NCBI GenBank assembly: GCA_002307055.1
Contig: DBTM01000024.1
Location: 1 to 36,556 of the forward strand
From: Clostridiales bacterium UBA1316
GTDB taxonomy: Bacteria > Bacillota > Clostridia > Oscillospirales > Oscillospiraceae
Direction of reading: 5' to 3'
DNA length: 36,556 nt
This document shows, piece after piece, positions 8,105 through 16,049 of the stretch. The notes beneath the pieces were generated by a model. It was given only the letters and a program-made list of their open reading frames with translations. It was not told the DNA's origin and did not search any database. Each line of letters begins with the position of its first letter. Position 1 is the stretch's first letter. A program made the translations under genes and the position numbers.

Positions 8105-10582
8105 TTAAAGTATTTTTAAGTATTCATTGTTATCTGGATAACATGTGCTAATAAACTTATTCAAAAGTATTTTTTCACTAGGATCAAGCTTAACATTATC
8201 CAAAACCCATAAGTGAATAGCTTTACCGAGAGCATACGAAAATCTTTCAGCATCGTTCTTCTGTACATTGTTTCTAGAGACATTGGGTACGATCGCTTTA
8301 TTCTTAATATTAAAAAGCGCGGACTTCAAATTTATTCCGTTAATAATACAGGGAATAGAAATTGAAAAATCAGGTATAAGTACATTTTTAATAAATATCT
8401 TATCTGTTCTTTCCCAAGAGTATCGTCCAAAGCCTTTTGATTTTTCATATGGCAATACTTTATTAATATTATCGTTGATTACTAAACGCTCGATTTTTTG
8501 GGTACGAGTTGGCGCCTTGGAGGAATGACCATGATCTCTACAAAAATCGCCGAAATTGTATTCTCCTATAATTTGTTCATAAGAATTATTGAATGTGTCC
8601 TCAGAAAGCTCATTTTCATGAGTACAAAATATTTCTATATATTCGACGTCATTTAACTTCTTAATCGCCTCATCAAAATCATCGAGAACATCCAAATAAT
8701 TATTAAACCTATCCGAAACATCATTTGAAATAATAGGGATCTTTAGATAGGACACCTGTTCATCATGAACGAAATCGTTAATATTTACTTTAGCTTCGGA
8801 TTCTTCAACCAAGGCTTCTTTATCCGTTAAATATGCATAGCTTGTGTCGCCTTCAAAATCCACCAAAGATTCTATGCAGCCGATTGCTTTACAATTCAAT
8901 TCGATATAGCCCTCGACATTATTCAGATATTTATCTAATCTTGCTATTGAATCAGAATTATCTTTTAAAGCGAGTAATTTGCAAGCAGTTTCTGAGGTAT
9001 TGCCATTTTCATAATTCAGTATCTTTATCGGTATGCCGCAATCAACAAAGTTCAGCTCCAAAAATATTTCTGTTTTTTGTACATCAGGAAATACTTCAGT
9101 AAATTGATCTAAATCTAATATTATATGTGTTCCTTGCATCCTGGTTGATTGTTCTTGCGTCAGGCAAATATATTCGCTATTTCGCTCAAGTTCAATTTTG
9201 TTAAGCTTTTGATCATCATATCGCTTTGATTCTATATTTACATTACTTGATAACATGAAGCATGAAAGAAAACCTATCCCATAATTACCGATAGGATTAT
9301 AGGTATACCCTTTATACTTATATTCGTTTGAAGAATAATAAGAAACTCCGACATTTAAGAAATACTTCTTAAGAATTTCCAAAGACATACCAACGCCATT
9401 GTCTGTAATCATTACCTCTTTTTTATCCCTGTTAAAGATTATATTAATATAAGGCTCATATTCTCTATATTGATAATCCTTATGGCTTTGCGATATTTCT
9501 TTCATTAACATGCAGGCATCTATTGAATTTTGTACGAGTTCTCTCAGCCCATATTTCTTATCACCGTATATATGCTCGCCCATTAAGAGTTTAGTGACGG
9601 CATTATAATCCAAATCAAGCCTAAAGTCAGAAAATGTAAATGTTTTTGTCTGAATCATGTTTTCAATACTGGATTTGAACATAATCGCGTACTTTTTATT
9701 CTGGAATGTATCGGACAAATTTATAGAATCTAGCAATTCTTGGTTAACATAGTCAAAGTATTTCAATAATTTCCTATGTACTTTTGGATCTTTGCTTTCG
9801 CCATATAGTCTGATAACTTTCTGCTTTGAAGTCATATTAACATATATTTTTTGAGCATTCTTAATTTCAAAGTGTTGACGCCATTCCAAATCACCGATTC
9901 CTTCAGGATTGATCAATTGGTAAAGGTGCATGGGGGTTCTGCTTTCATCAATATCCAATAAGTCAGCCAGCCTTAAAAGCAATGCGATATACTGTGCGTT
10001 ATATGAATAATTACCTCGACAATCATCTTGCTTTAATTCAGTTTTTATCCATTGAAAAGACTCATTATGCGATTGACAAATTCTCTGTATATCTTCAGCG
10101 ATACTGTTATTTGTGCTATTGGGAAGTAGAAACCAGCTTTGCTTTTCTTTGTCCATATTCGCAATATGATAGGCTGATCTTTTTGCATGGATAGGTCTAA
10201 TACATTCTTGCAAGGCTAGCCTATCATCCTTTAAGGCCTGTAAAACAACCGAATATTTGCATTCAATTATATTTGGATCATCCAACCTGATTCCAGCGAT
10301 TTCATCATCGGTAACGACCATTCCAATATCATGTAATAATGCGGAATATATCATCATTGATATTTCCAAATCATTCATTTGCGCAACATCATCTATAATT
10401 TCAAACATATAGTTTGTTATCATAATTGAATGGTCTACTTCATGCTGAGTATAGTCAGAAAAGACTTTTGTCACTAAAGGCAATGAGTCTTTTACATAGT
10501 CGAATACTTTTTTTATGTTCGGCAGGAAATCGCTATCCCTTTCAACAAGAATTTTATATAATTTTGAATCATTTATATCCAT
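8105..10582 (-). CDS. HD domain + Hsp90-like (GHKL) ATPase fusion protein
   Basis: An 825-aa cytosolic protein with two recognisable parts. Residues about 40-215 form an HD phosphohydrolase-like domain: H51, H84-D85 (ALLHDIGMVV), H132, H172 and D207 (LRLADLLDIDES). Residues about 330-450 form a GHKL ATPase fold: GLRELVQNSIDAC with E348 and N352, ITDNGVGMS with D394, and the glycine box IGNYGIGFLS. The remaining roughly 370 residues are unassigned. Similar HD-Hsp90 combinations are found in defence islands, but I know of no proven activity. It lies 48 bases downstream of the Rad50-like ATPase gene, and GGAG precedes the ATG, so coupled expression is likely. The gene is notably AT-rich compared with its flanks. 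Confidence 0.85.
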   Translation of the reverse strand: MDINDSKLYKILVERDSDFLPNIKKVFDYVKDSLPLVTKVFSDYTQHEVDHSIMITNYMFEIIDDVAQMNDLEISMMIYSALLHDIGMVVTDDEIAGIRLDDPNIIECKYSVVLQALKDDRLALQECIRPIHAKRSAYHIANMDKEKQSWFLLPNSTNNSIAEDIQRICQSHNESFQWIKTELKQDDCRGNYSYNAQYIALLLRLADLLDIDESRTPMHLYQLINPEGIGDLEWRQHFEIKNAQKIYVNMTSKQKVIRLYGESKDPKVHRKLLKYFDYVNQELLDSINLSDTFQNKKYAIMFKSSIENMIQTKTFTFSDFRLDLDYNAVTKLLMGEHIYGDKKYGLRELVQNSIDACMLMKEISQSHKDYQYREYEPYINIIFNRDKKEVMITDNGVGMSLEILKKYFLNVGVSYYSSNEYKYKGYTYNPIGNYGIGFLSCFMLSSNVNIESKRYDDQKLNKIELERNSEYICLTQEQSTRMQGTHIILDLDQFTEVFPDVQKTEIFLELNFVDCGIPIKILNYENGNTSETACKLLALKDNSDSIARLDKYLNNVEGYIELNCKAIGCIESLVDFEGDTSYAYLTDKEALVEESEAKVNINDFVHDEQVSYLKIPIISNDVSDRFNNYLDVLDDFDEAIKKLNDVEYIEIFCTHENELSEDTFNNSYEQIIGEYNFGDFCRDHGHSSKAPTRTQKIERLVINDNINKVLPYEKSKGFGRYSWERTDKIFIKNVLIPDFSISIPCIINGINLKSALFNIKNKAIVPNVSRNNVQKNDAERFSYALGKAIHLWVLDNVKLDPSEKILLNKFISTCYPDNNEYLKIL

Positions 10583-10630
10583 GCTGGGCTCCTTCTGTTT
10601 TCAGCTAACTTTAACAGTATTCCCCTGACT

Positions 10631-13060
10631 TTATTGTTTGAGAGGATATGCATAACTGCCGCATTTACACATTAACGAAACCGGGTTCTCGCCAGTATAC
10701 GTTGCCGATAATGTAGCGTTGCATTTAGAACATTCAAAGCTGTGGCAGAATTGTTCTAATGCGTCTACCGCCGCTAAAAACTCTGATTTTGATATTTCAT
10801 AATCCGGGTTGAAGTGTATAAGCGCGTTCGTTACCCAGCTGTCTGCTGAAACCGCTGAAATTTGAGTCTTTAAGGTACTGGAAAGAGAGCCAAGTTTGTC
10901 AAGCGCCTCCGTGTTCTTAAAATCACGCGCTTGTTGCTCCGCTTTCTTTATCAGGTCTTGCAGTTCTTTATATGCCGCGTTCATATATTGACCGTAATCC
11001 CACTTGTGAACATTATTATAACGAACGCGCGCGTGCAATTTGTCACAGACGTTTTCAAAGAAGCACTCCATTTCTCTTCTGAAGAATGCGGATGCTCCAT
11101 GAATATCCACCTCAGCCTTCGCGCGGCTCGTATTCCAAACATCTTGCCCAACGACCATGACGGGACCTTCCGTAACGTTCCAATATAAGAATTGAATGCT
11201 GTTTTTGCGCTCAACAACGCCTTCATTAACGAGATTTTTTGCCCATACTGTATCATGCGTGGTAATAATGAATTGCCGTTCGGGGAAAAACTTTTTTAAT
11301 AGCCTGCAGAAGTTTTTTCTGTGTTCTATATCTACAGACATAACGACATCGTCCAAGACCACCAATCCCGATTCGGACGTTGTAAGTTTTTCCATCAAAG
11401 CAAAAAATAAAGCGATGCCCATACTATCCTGATGTCCTTCGCTATGAAACGCCATTGGTGGGAATTGACCTTGTCCATAAAAATCAACGCTCATATTAAC
11501 GGCCGCGCCATCATTATTCAATACGGCCGAGAAATCCTTCTCGTCGTCAATGTGCATTGCTTTGTAAAACTCTGTGAATCGATCGCTTATAGAAGTAAAT
11601 AATTCATTTAATATGGTTGCTTGAGAAGCGTCATATGTTTCAAGTAAAAATATGGCTTTCTCAGCCACCGACTTAATAGTGGGCAGCTTCTTATTAAGCT
11701 CTCCAATTTTAATAAATATCTCATTCGCCGCGTTAAGAGCTTGCCAGGCGTCGCTTTTTATTTTACTGTTTTCATCAATCAAAGGGCGTAAAACCACCAG
11801 CTGCTTTTGAATAAGGTCTAGAAGCGTATCCGAACTTTGCTTTATGACAGTGTCCGTGAGTTCTTGAACTTTTTTGAAATTCTTAAATACGTTATTGTCC
11901 TGAAAAGATATGGCCGCAATTGACTTTAGCCTATTTTCTAATTCAGCGACGCAACCATTGTCCCACTTTTTAAGCTGCTGTGGAAGTATACCGATTTTAG
12001 TTTTATATGTTGAAAATTCACTCAATAAATTGGTAATTGAATTTTGATATGTATCAAGCTGAGCGGATAGAGATTCGCTCTTTTCTTTTCGTTCCTGCAA
12101 TATCTGGCGCAGTTCGTCCTCGGATGCCCACTCATGCAAACACAACGGGCAACGACCTGTACCATCAAGCAGTGCAAGCCCCGATTTTATAAGCGAAATA
12201 TAATTTATATTTTCTATAGATGTGTTTTCGTTTTCAATCTTTTGCACTGTATCCTGGACATTTTGCAATTTCTCCTGAAGCACGGGTTGTAATGTAGGGA
12301 TGTATTTATCAAGTTCTTCTAAGTTGCGGAAGCAACTGGCTATCTCGGTATTTTCCTTGGTATCGCTATATAATAAGCCATTAGTAAAAGAGCTTTCATC
12401 AAGAGACGCAAGAGCGTTACCTCCTAAGACAGCTCGTAGTGAATTTATATTTCCAAGTAATTGATCGTCAGAGCCGGCACCGACTTTTAATCGCAACTCT
12501 GATGAATGGCGTTTAAGCGAATCTGTCGCATCTTTTAAGTTTCCTGCCGCAGTCTTCTTAAGTTTTGTAAACGCGTCACGGACTGTTTTTGTATCGGCGA
12601 TGTCAAGTAACATCTGAATTTGCTGAGATCTCGTTGCGGGAGTCGTTAATATGTAACGCAATAATTCACGTCTTGCAAGGCAATGAGCCCCACTTTGAGC
12701 GTAGGCAACCATATCGTTAAAATCAGAGGAGAAAGCGGAATCAATTGTTACCTTATCTTTCTGAGCCACTGTACGCTCAACGGTGAATGTTTTACCAGAT
12801 ATGCTCTGGATTATAGCCGTAATTTTTGCTTCTTCAGGTTGGTTGCCAATATGCGGACCGTGTTTTGCTGTCGATACGTCGCCAGTGCCCTCTCCAGTTA
12901 ACCTCGAAACCTCACCACGCAAAAGGAAATCTACCGCGTCAACAACAGCGCTTTTACCCACGCCATTTGGACCAAAAACAACGGCGTTTTCTCCATTGAG
13001 GTTTAATTTGAGATCTACAATTCCGCGGAATTTCTGGATATGGAGGTTAAGTATCTTCAT
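10631..13060 (-). CDS. Rad50/SMC-like AAA_23 ATPase
   Basis: An 809-aa ATPase of the Rad50/RecF type. Walker A is FGPNGVGKSAVVDA (K36). Coiled-coil stretches lead to CPLC at residues 304-307, which resembles a Rad50 zinc hook. The ABC signature is SEGHQDSMGIALFFAL (from about residue 540) and Walker B is LVVLDDVVMSVD (566-577). A C-terminal four-cysteine zinc ribbon (C777, C780, C798, C800) is an extra domain. Such proteins organise or cut DNA with a partner nuclease; no nuclease is fused here. Its start overlaps the end of the 61-aa gene by 14 bases, and GGAGG lies 8 bases before the ATG, so the two are translationally coupled. Neighbours suggest a defence role, which is inference. Confidence 0.87.
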   Translation of the reverse strand: MKILNLHIQKFRGIVDLKLNLNGENAVVFGPNGVGKSAVVDAVDFLLRGEVSRLTGEGTGDVSTAKHGPHIGNQPEEAKITAIIQSISGKTFTVERTVAQKDKVTIDSAFSSDFNDMVAYAQSGAHCLARRELLRYILTTPATRSQQIQMLLDIADTKTVRDAFTKLKKTAAGNLKDATDSLKRHSSELRLKVGAGSDDQLLGNINSLRAVLGGNALASLDESSFTNGLLYSDTKENTEIASCFRNLEELDKYIPTLQPVLQEKLQNVQDTVQKIENENTSIENINYISLIKSGLALLDGTGRCPLCLHEWASEDELRQILQERKEKSESLSAQLDTYQNSITNLLSEFSTYKTKIGILPQQLKKWDNGCVAELENRLKSIAAISFQDNNVFKNFKKVQELTDTVIKQSSDTLLDLIQKQLVVLRPLIDENSKIKSDAWQALNAANEIFIKIGELNKKLPTIKSVAEKAIFLLETYDASQATILNELFTSISDRFTEFYKAMHIDDEKDFSAVLNNDGAAVNMSVDFYGQGQFPPMAFHSEGHQDSMGIALFFALMEKLTTSESGLVVLDDVVMSVDIEHRKNFCRLLKKFFPERQFIITTHDTVWAKNLVNEGVVERKNSIQFLYWNVTEGPVMVVGQDVWNTSRAKAEVDIHGASAFFRREMECFFENVCDKLHARVRYNNVHKWDYGQYMNAAYKELQDLIKKAEQQARDFKNTEALDKLGSLSSTLKTQISAVSADSWVTNALIHFNPDYEISKSEFLAAVDALEQFCHSFECSKCNATLSATYTGENPVSLMCKCGSYAYPLKQ

Positions 13061-13232
13061 CGGCTATGCCTCCAATACTTTTTAGTATGCTCTCAGCCAT
13101 TTTATCCGCTTTCAGAGATGATGAAATTGTCGTTACAATACCCTTGATCTCATCCTCTGTGAATTTAGAAGATTCAGATATGGCATTCATGAAGGTTGTT
13201 TTTATTTTATCTTGGATAGTCTGTTCATCCAT
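13047..13232 (-). CDS. Small 61-aa acidic helical protein coupled to the Rad50-like ATPase
   Basis: Start chosen at ATG 13232 with GGGGGA 8 bases upstream. The sequence (MDEQTIQDKIKTTFMNAISE at the start) is charged and predicted helical, without cysteine or membrane segments. No family recognised. Its stop overlaps the start of the ATPase gene in another frame, an arrangement typical of subunits made in fixed ratio. It may be a partner or regulator of the ATPase, which is inference. Confidence 0.65.
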   Translation of the reverse strand: MDEQTIQDKIKTTFMNAISESSKFTEDEIKGIVTTISSSLKADKMAESILKSIGGIADEDT

Positions 13233-13301
13233 ATTTCTTATCCCCCACAATTAACCTACCATAACGACACAAATTCTATATCTATAATGTTATTTGGGTT
13301 A

Positions 13302-13934
13302 TCAGATATTAAAAAAGTTATACAGGTAATCAGCCACGCGCTGCTCCAGCTGTGTTGCCGTGTATGAGCATGGTTGTAAGCGCTCGGCCCAAACGCGTCC
13401 GGGGTGCAGGCAATCCCATTGTGGCATCATACCGTTGTATCTGCCCTTGCCTGGATCATGATTGCCAAAGCCGTCAAGTACACGGTTCCACACGGGCTTG
13501 AACCGCTCAATTAGCATTGATTCGGCAAGTGGTATCCAAATATCGTCCACAACGAGAAAACGGCAGTGGAAGTCGCTAAGTTCAAGGTTACTTACAGCGG
13601 CGATAGATTCAGCGTGCTCGGATAGTCTCTTATACAAGGCCAGTCCATGCTCGACTTCGTCCAGTCCAAGTCCGCCTTTTCGCGCGCCAGAGGGAACCGC
13701 TTTCCCCACATAAATCGGGCATCGGAATTGCCCATCACGGTTCACTCCGACTAATCGTTCATAAGGAGAAAAAGGGCCTGTGTAATACAAAGCATACACA
13801 CCCGCGCCTATAAAAGGTTCGGGTGGTAAAGGCCGTGGCTCTGTTTCCAGTAAGGCGTCCGCGATACTCTCGCCAAGATTTCGTTTGTCTAACGGATTAA
13901 ACGGCTTCAAGACCGGAGTGTTCTCTTTTGCCAT
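13302..13934 (-). CDS. Eco29kI-family GIY-YIG restriction endonuclease
   Basis: A 210-aa type II restriction enzyme. The GIY-YIG core is seen as GVYALYYTGPF and CPIYVGKAVPSGARKG. Further on, RLSEHAESI, CRFLVVDDIWIPLAESMLIE and the strongly typical FKPVWNRVLDGFGNHDPG followed by WDCLHPGRVWAE are Eco29kI signatures. Characterised Eco29kI cuts CCGCGG; whether this protein has the same target is not visible. Start ATG 13934 overlaps the 3' end of the methyltransferase gene by 38 bases, so R follows M in one operon. A slightly longer frame from a TTG at 13955 is possible. Confidence 0.9.
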   Translation of the reverse strand: MAKENTPVLKPFNPLDKRNLGESIADALLETEPRPLPPEPFIGAGVYALYYTGPFSPYERLVGVNRDGQFRCPIYVGKAVPSGARKGGLGLDEVEHGLALYKRLSEHAESIAAVSNLELSDFHCRFLVVDDIWIPLAESMLIERFKPVWNRVLDGFGNHDPGKGRYNGMMPQWDCLHPGRVWAERLQPCSYTATQLEQRVADYLYNFFNI

Positions 13935-15105
13935 CGCTCGCGTCCATCCTTTCAAGTTGTTTCGCTACCGATTCACCAACGATATTGGCGAGCTTAACCG
14001 GCACAGCGTTTCCTATTTGTCTCATACTTTCCGTCCAGGAACCGTGGAACAGATACTCATCAGGGAAAGTTTGTATCCGCGCGCTTTCACGAACCGTGTA
14101 GTATCTCAAGGAACTATCGTCGAGAACCAACATATTTTCCCCACCAGGCACCCCGTGATCTCCCGCTTTGATAGTTTTCGACGGTTCATCCAACACACTG
14201 CCTGAATGCCCAGCATATGGACGTGCCCCGTCACGAAACTCGTGATTCGCATACCGTGACGTGTTCTCACTTCTGGGGTCTGGCAACCCTTTGACGGCAT
14301 CTCGAACCGTCTGCCATCTTTCACCTCGCTCCCTATTGTCGAAGGAGCGTAGTATCCTATCTCTCTCATGTTGGGTTACGCGTGGACGCTTCGCTTTTGC
14401 GATTTTGTGTGATTCCCAGTATGAGGAATCAATGTATTTTGAGTAAAGCAACGACTCTTTTGTATGTGTCGGCTCCGGAAATGACCAGTTGGCGTTCAGG
14501 TCGTTCCTGAAGCCTACGATAATTACACGGTGTCTGGACTGCGGGACACCATAGTCGGCCGCGTTAACCAGGCGGAACACTACATTGTAGGAAAGGCCGT
14601 GATCGCCTGCCGATGTATGGCATTCCTCCAATGTTTTCAAGTGTTCGAGCCAAGTCATTCCTTGTTTTATCGTCACTTCAGGGTGTGATAATTGCAGAAT
14701 AATATAACTGAAATATGTACTGAAGGATTTTCTGAGCAAACCCTTTACATTTTCAAAAATAAACGCTTGAGGATGAAGTTCCCTGACAGCTCGGACCGCT
14801 TCTGGAAACATATCTCTTTTGTCATTATAAGCTTGATGCTTGCCTCCTAAAGAAAACGGCTGACAAGGTGGCCCACCGGCCACTAATTTAATATTTTCGC
14901 CATATTCATCATAATGAACTAATCTTACATCGGTCTGTATGACATTCCAGTGCTGAACAAGAGGGAATCCTCTCTGAATATTAGCCTTGATATTGTCGCA
15001 GGAATTCTTATCCCATTCGAGCAGCGCCCGATGGTCAAATCCCGATTGTTGTAAACCTAACGCTAGACCGCCGGTACCACTGAATAATTCGATTGAGCTG
15101 TACAA
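13897..15105 (-). CDS. DNA cytosine-C5 methyltransferase of the restriction system
   Basis: About 402 aa. Motif I is IELFSGTGGLALGL, motif IV GGPPCQPFSLGG with the catalytic Cys, motif VI FENVKG, motif VIII QSRHRVIIVGFRND, and motifs IX/X RESARIQTFPDEY and RQIGNAVPVKLAN. It protects host DNA from the partner nuclease by making 5-methylcytosine. GAGAAGG sits 8 bases before a TTG at 15105, which I prefer; a GTG at 15114 is immediately next to the same site and therefore too close. It lies 50 bases after the XRE regulator gene. The target is probably the same as that of the downstream Eco29kI-like enzyme, inferred from pairing. Confidence 0.93.
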   Translation of the reverse strand: MYSSIELFSGTGGLALGLQQSGFDHRALLEWDKNSCDNIKANIQRGFPLVQHWNVIQTDVRLVHYDEYGENIKLVAGGPPCQPFSLGGKHQAYNDKRDMFPEAVRAVRELHPQAFIFENVKGLLRKSFSTYFSYIILQLSHPEVTIKQGMTWLEHLKTLEECHTSAGDHGLSYNVVFRLVNAADYGVPQSRHRVIIVGFRNDLNANWSFPEPTHTKESLLYSKYIDSSYWESHKIAKAKRPRVTQHERDRILRSFDNRERGERWQTVRDAVKGLPDPRSENTSRYANHEFRDGARPYAGHSGSVLDEPSKTIKAGDHGVPGGENMLVLDDSSLRYYTVRESARIQTFPDEYLFHGSWTESMRQIGNAVPVKLANIVGESVAKQLERMDASDGKREHSGLEAV

Positions 15106-15155
15106 CGCGAACACCTTCTCTTTCTGGAGTATCTATATCTAACCGATTAACCGCA

Positions 15156-15359
15156 TTAATCTTCTTCAATTTCCATGATATCTGAAATGTCACATTTCAG
15201 GGCGGTACAGATCTTCAAGAGTACGTCGGTAGTAACGTTTTCGTTTTTCCCAAGCTTTGCCACAGAAGCGGGACTTATACCAGAGATCGCTCTCAGATCT
15301 TTCTTTTTCATATTTCTGTCAATAAGGAGCTTCCATAGTTTTTTATAGCTTAGCGACAT
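15156..15359 (-). CDS. XRE-type (YozG-like) helix-turn-helix regulator
   Basis: 67 aa, nearly all one HTH_3/HTH_26-type domain: LWKLLIDRNMKKKDLRAISG, then ISPASVAKLGKNENVTTDVL and ICTALKCDISDIMEI. ATG at 15359 has GGGGTGAAAG upstream. Directly before the methyltransferase gene on the same strand, it is well placed to act as a controller of the restriction-modification genes, delaying nuclease expression until methylation is established. This role is inferred from position. The 15364-15420 region upstream is AT-rich and probably holds its promoter. Confidence 0.85.
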   Translation of the reverse strand: MSLSYKKLWKLLIDRNMKKKDLRAISGISPASVAKLGKNENVTTDVLLKICTALKCDISDIMEIEED

Positions 15360-15448
15360 GCTTTCACCCCAAAACTGTTTGTTACAGCATATCACAATGA
15401 GAATGCTATTATCAACAAATTAATCCATGGATATGAATTTTTTGTTCA

Positions 15449-15663
15449 TTAATTCGACTTGGATTCTTTGCCAGTTTTGTCCGCAACACCGCTAGAGATG
15501 AATTCTATTTTCTTATGCATTCTCATAATCAATCTGTACCTATCGTAATAGTGTAAAACACGTTCCAGCGCGCTGTGTTGTTTCACAAGCTGTTTAATAG
15601 AACATCACTTATCGCGACTGTTTTATGTCCATAATAATTTGAGAGGTCTTGATAATCAAACAT
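15449..15663 (-). pseudogene. Frameshifted small gene (about 70 codons)
   Basis: ATG at 15663 has AAGGAGG 5 bases upstream and encodes MFDYQDLSNYYGHKTVAISD before a stop at 15583-15585. From about 15604 another frame continues without interruption (SIKQLVKQHSALERVLHYYD, later HKKIEFISSGVADKTGKE) to a TAA at 15449. The second piece looks like genuine charged helical protein, so a one-base shift has probably broken a gene of about 70 codons. I do not recognise the family. Confidence 0.4.
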
Positions 15664-15672
15664 CAAGACCTC
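15643..15672 (-). promoter_or_regulatory. Hairpin covering the ribosome site and start of the small gene
   Basis: GAGGTCTTGAT and ATCAAGACCTC form a perfect 11-bp stem with an 8-base loop. On the minus-strand transcript one arm holds the Shine-Dalgarno bases and the first base pair of the ATG, and the other arm is codons 4-7. Such a structure would hide the ribosome site. No U-tract follows, so it is not a standard terminator. Confidence 0.45.
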
Positions 15673-15677
15673 CTTGT

Positions 15678-15706
15678 ATTATAGCACATTTTGTTATAAA
15701 ATGACA
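15678..15706 (-). promoter_or_regulatory. Promoter of the small frameshifted gene
   Basis: Minus strand: TGTCAT (15706-15701), 17-base spacer, TATAAT (15683-15678), 15 bases before the start codon of the small gene. The leader would therefore be very short. Confidence 0.5.
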
Positions 15707-15736
15707 GTTAATGTACAACACATATTGATTGAACTT

Positions 15737-15928
15737 CTATTTGTTGTGTTGAATACTTTCTTCTTTGTCGGCTTCCATAATACTGCCATATAACTGCAGA
15801 TTCGTTTCAGCCCATCTCTTGGTTAAATACTCGATATATTTTTCTTCATCTGTTGTCAGGCTTGATGAAAACTCTCGGTCATCAAAAAAGTCTTCAGTTA
15901 GTTTTCGCCTTTGATCATCACTGAGCAT
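15737..15928 (-). CDS. Small 63-aa hypothetical protein
   Basis: Start ATG 15928 chosen because GAGGTG lies 6 bases upstream; an upstream TTG at 15946 keeps the frame open but lacks a site. The product (MLSDDQRRKLTEDFFDDREF at the start, ending EADKEESIQHNK) is acidic and helical, with no recognised family, signal or membrane segment. It is encoded divergently from jetA, with about 120 bases between the starts. Confidence 0.55.
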   Translation of the reverse strand: MLSDDQRRKLTEDFFDDREFSSSLTTDEEKYIEYLTKRWAETNLQLYGSIMEADKEESIQHNK

Positions 15929-16049
15929 TGTATTCACCTCATCCAAATATTACTACACACTTTGTGCTAAAAAGCGGCGAAATAGAGCGAGATGCTTAAC
16001 TTGCTTTTATATATGAGTCTCTTATTACCGGAGAGAAAGGGGGCCGACT

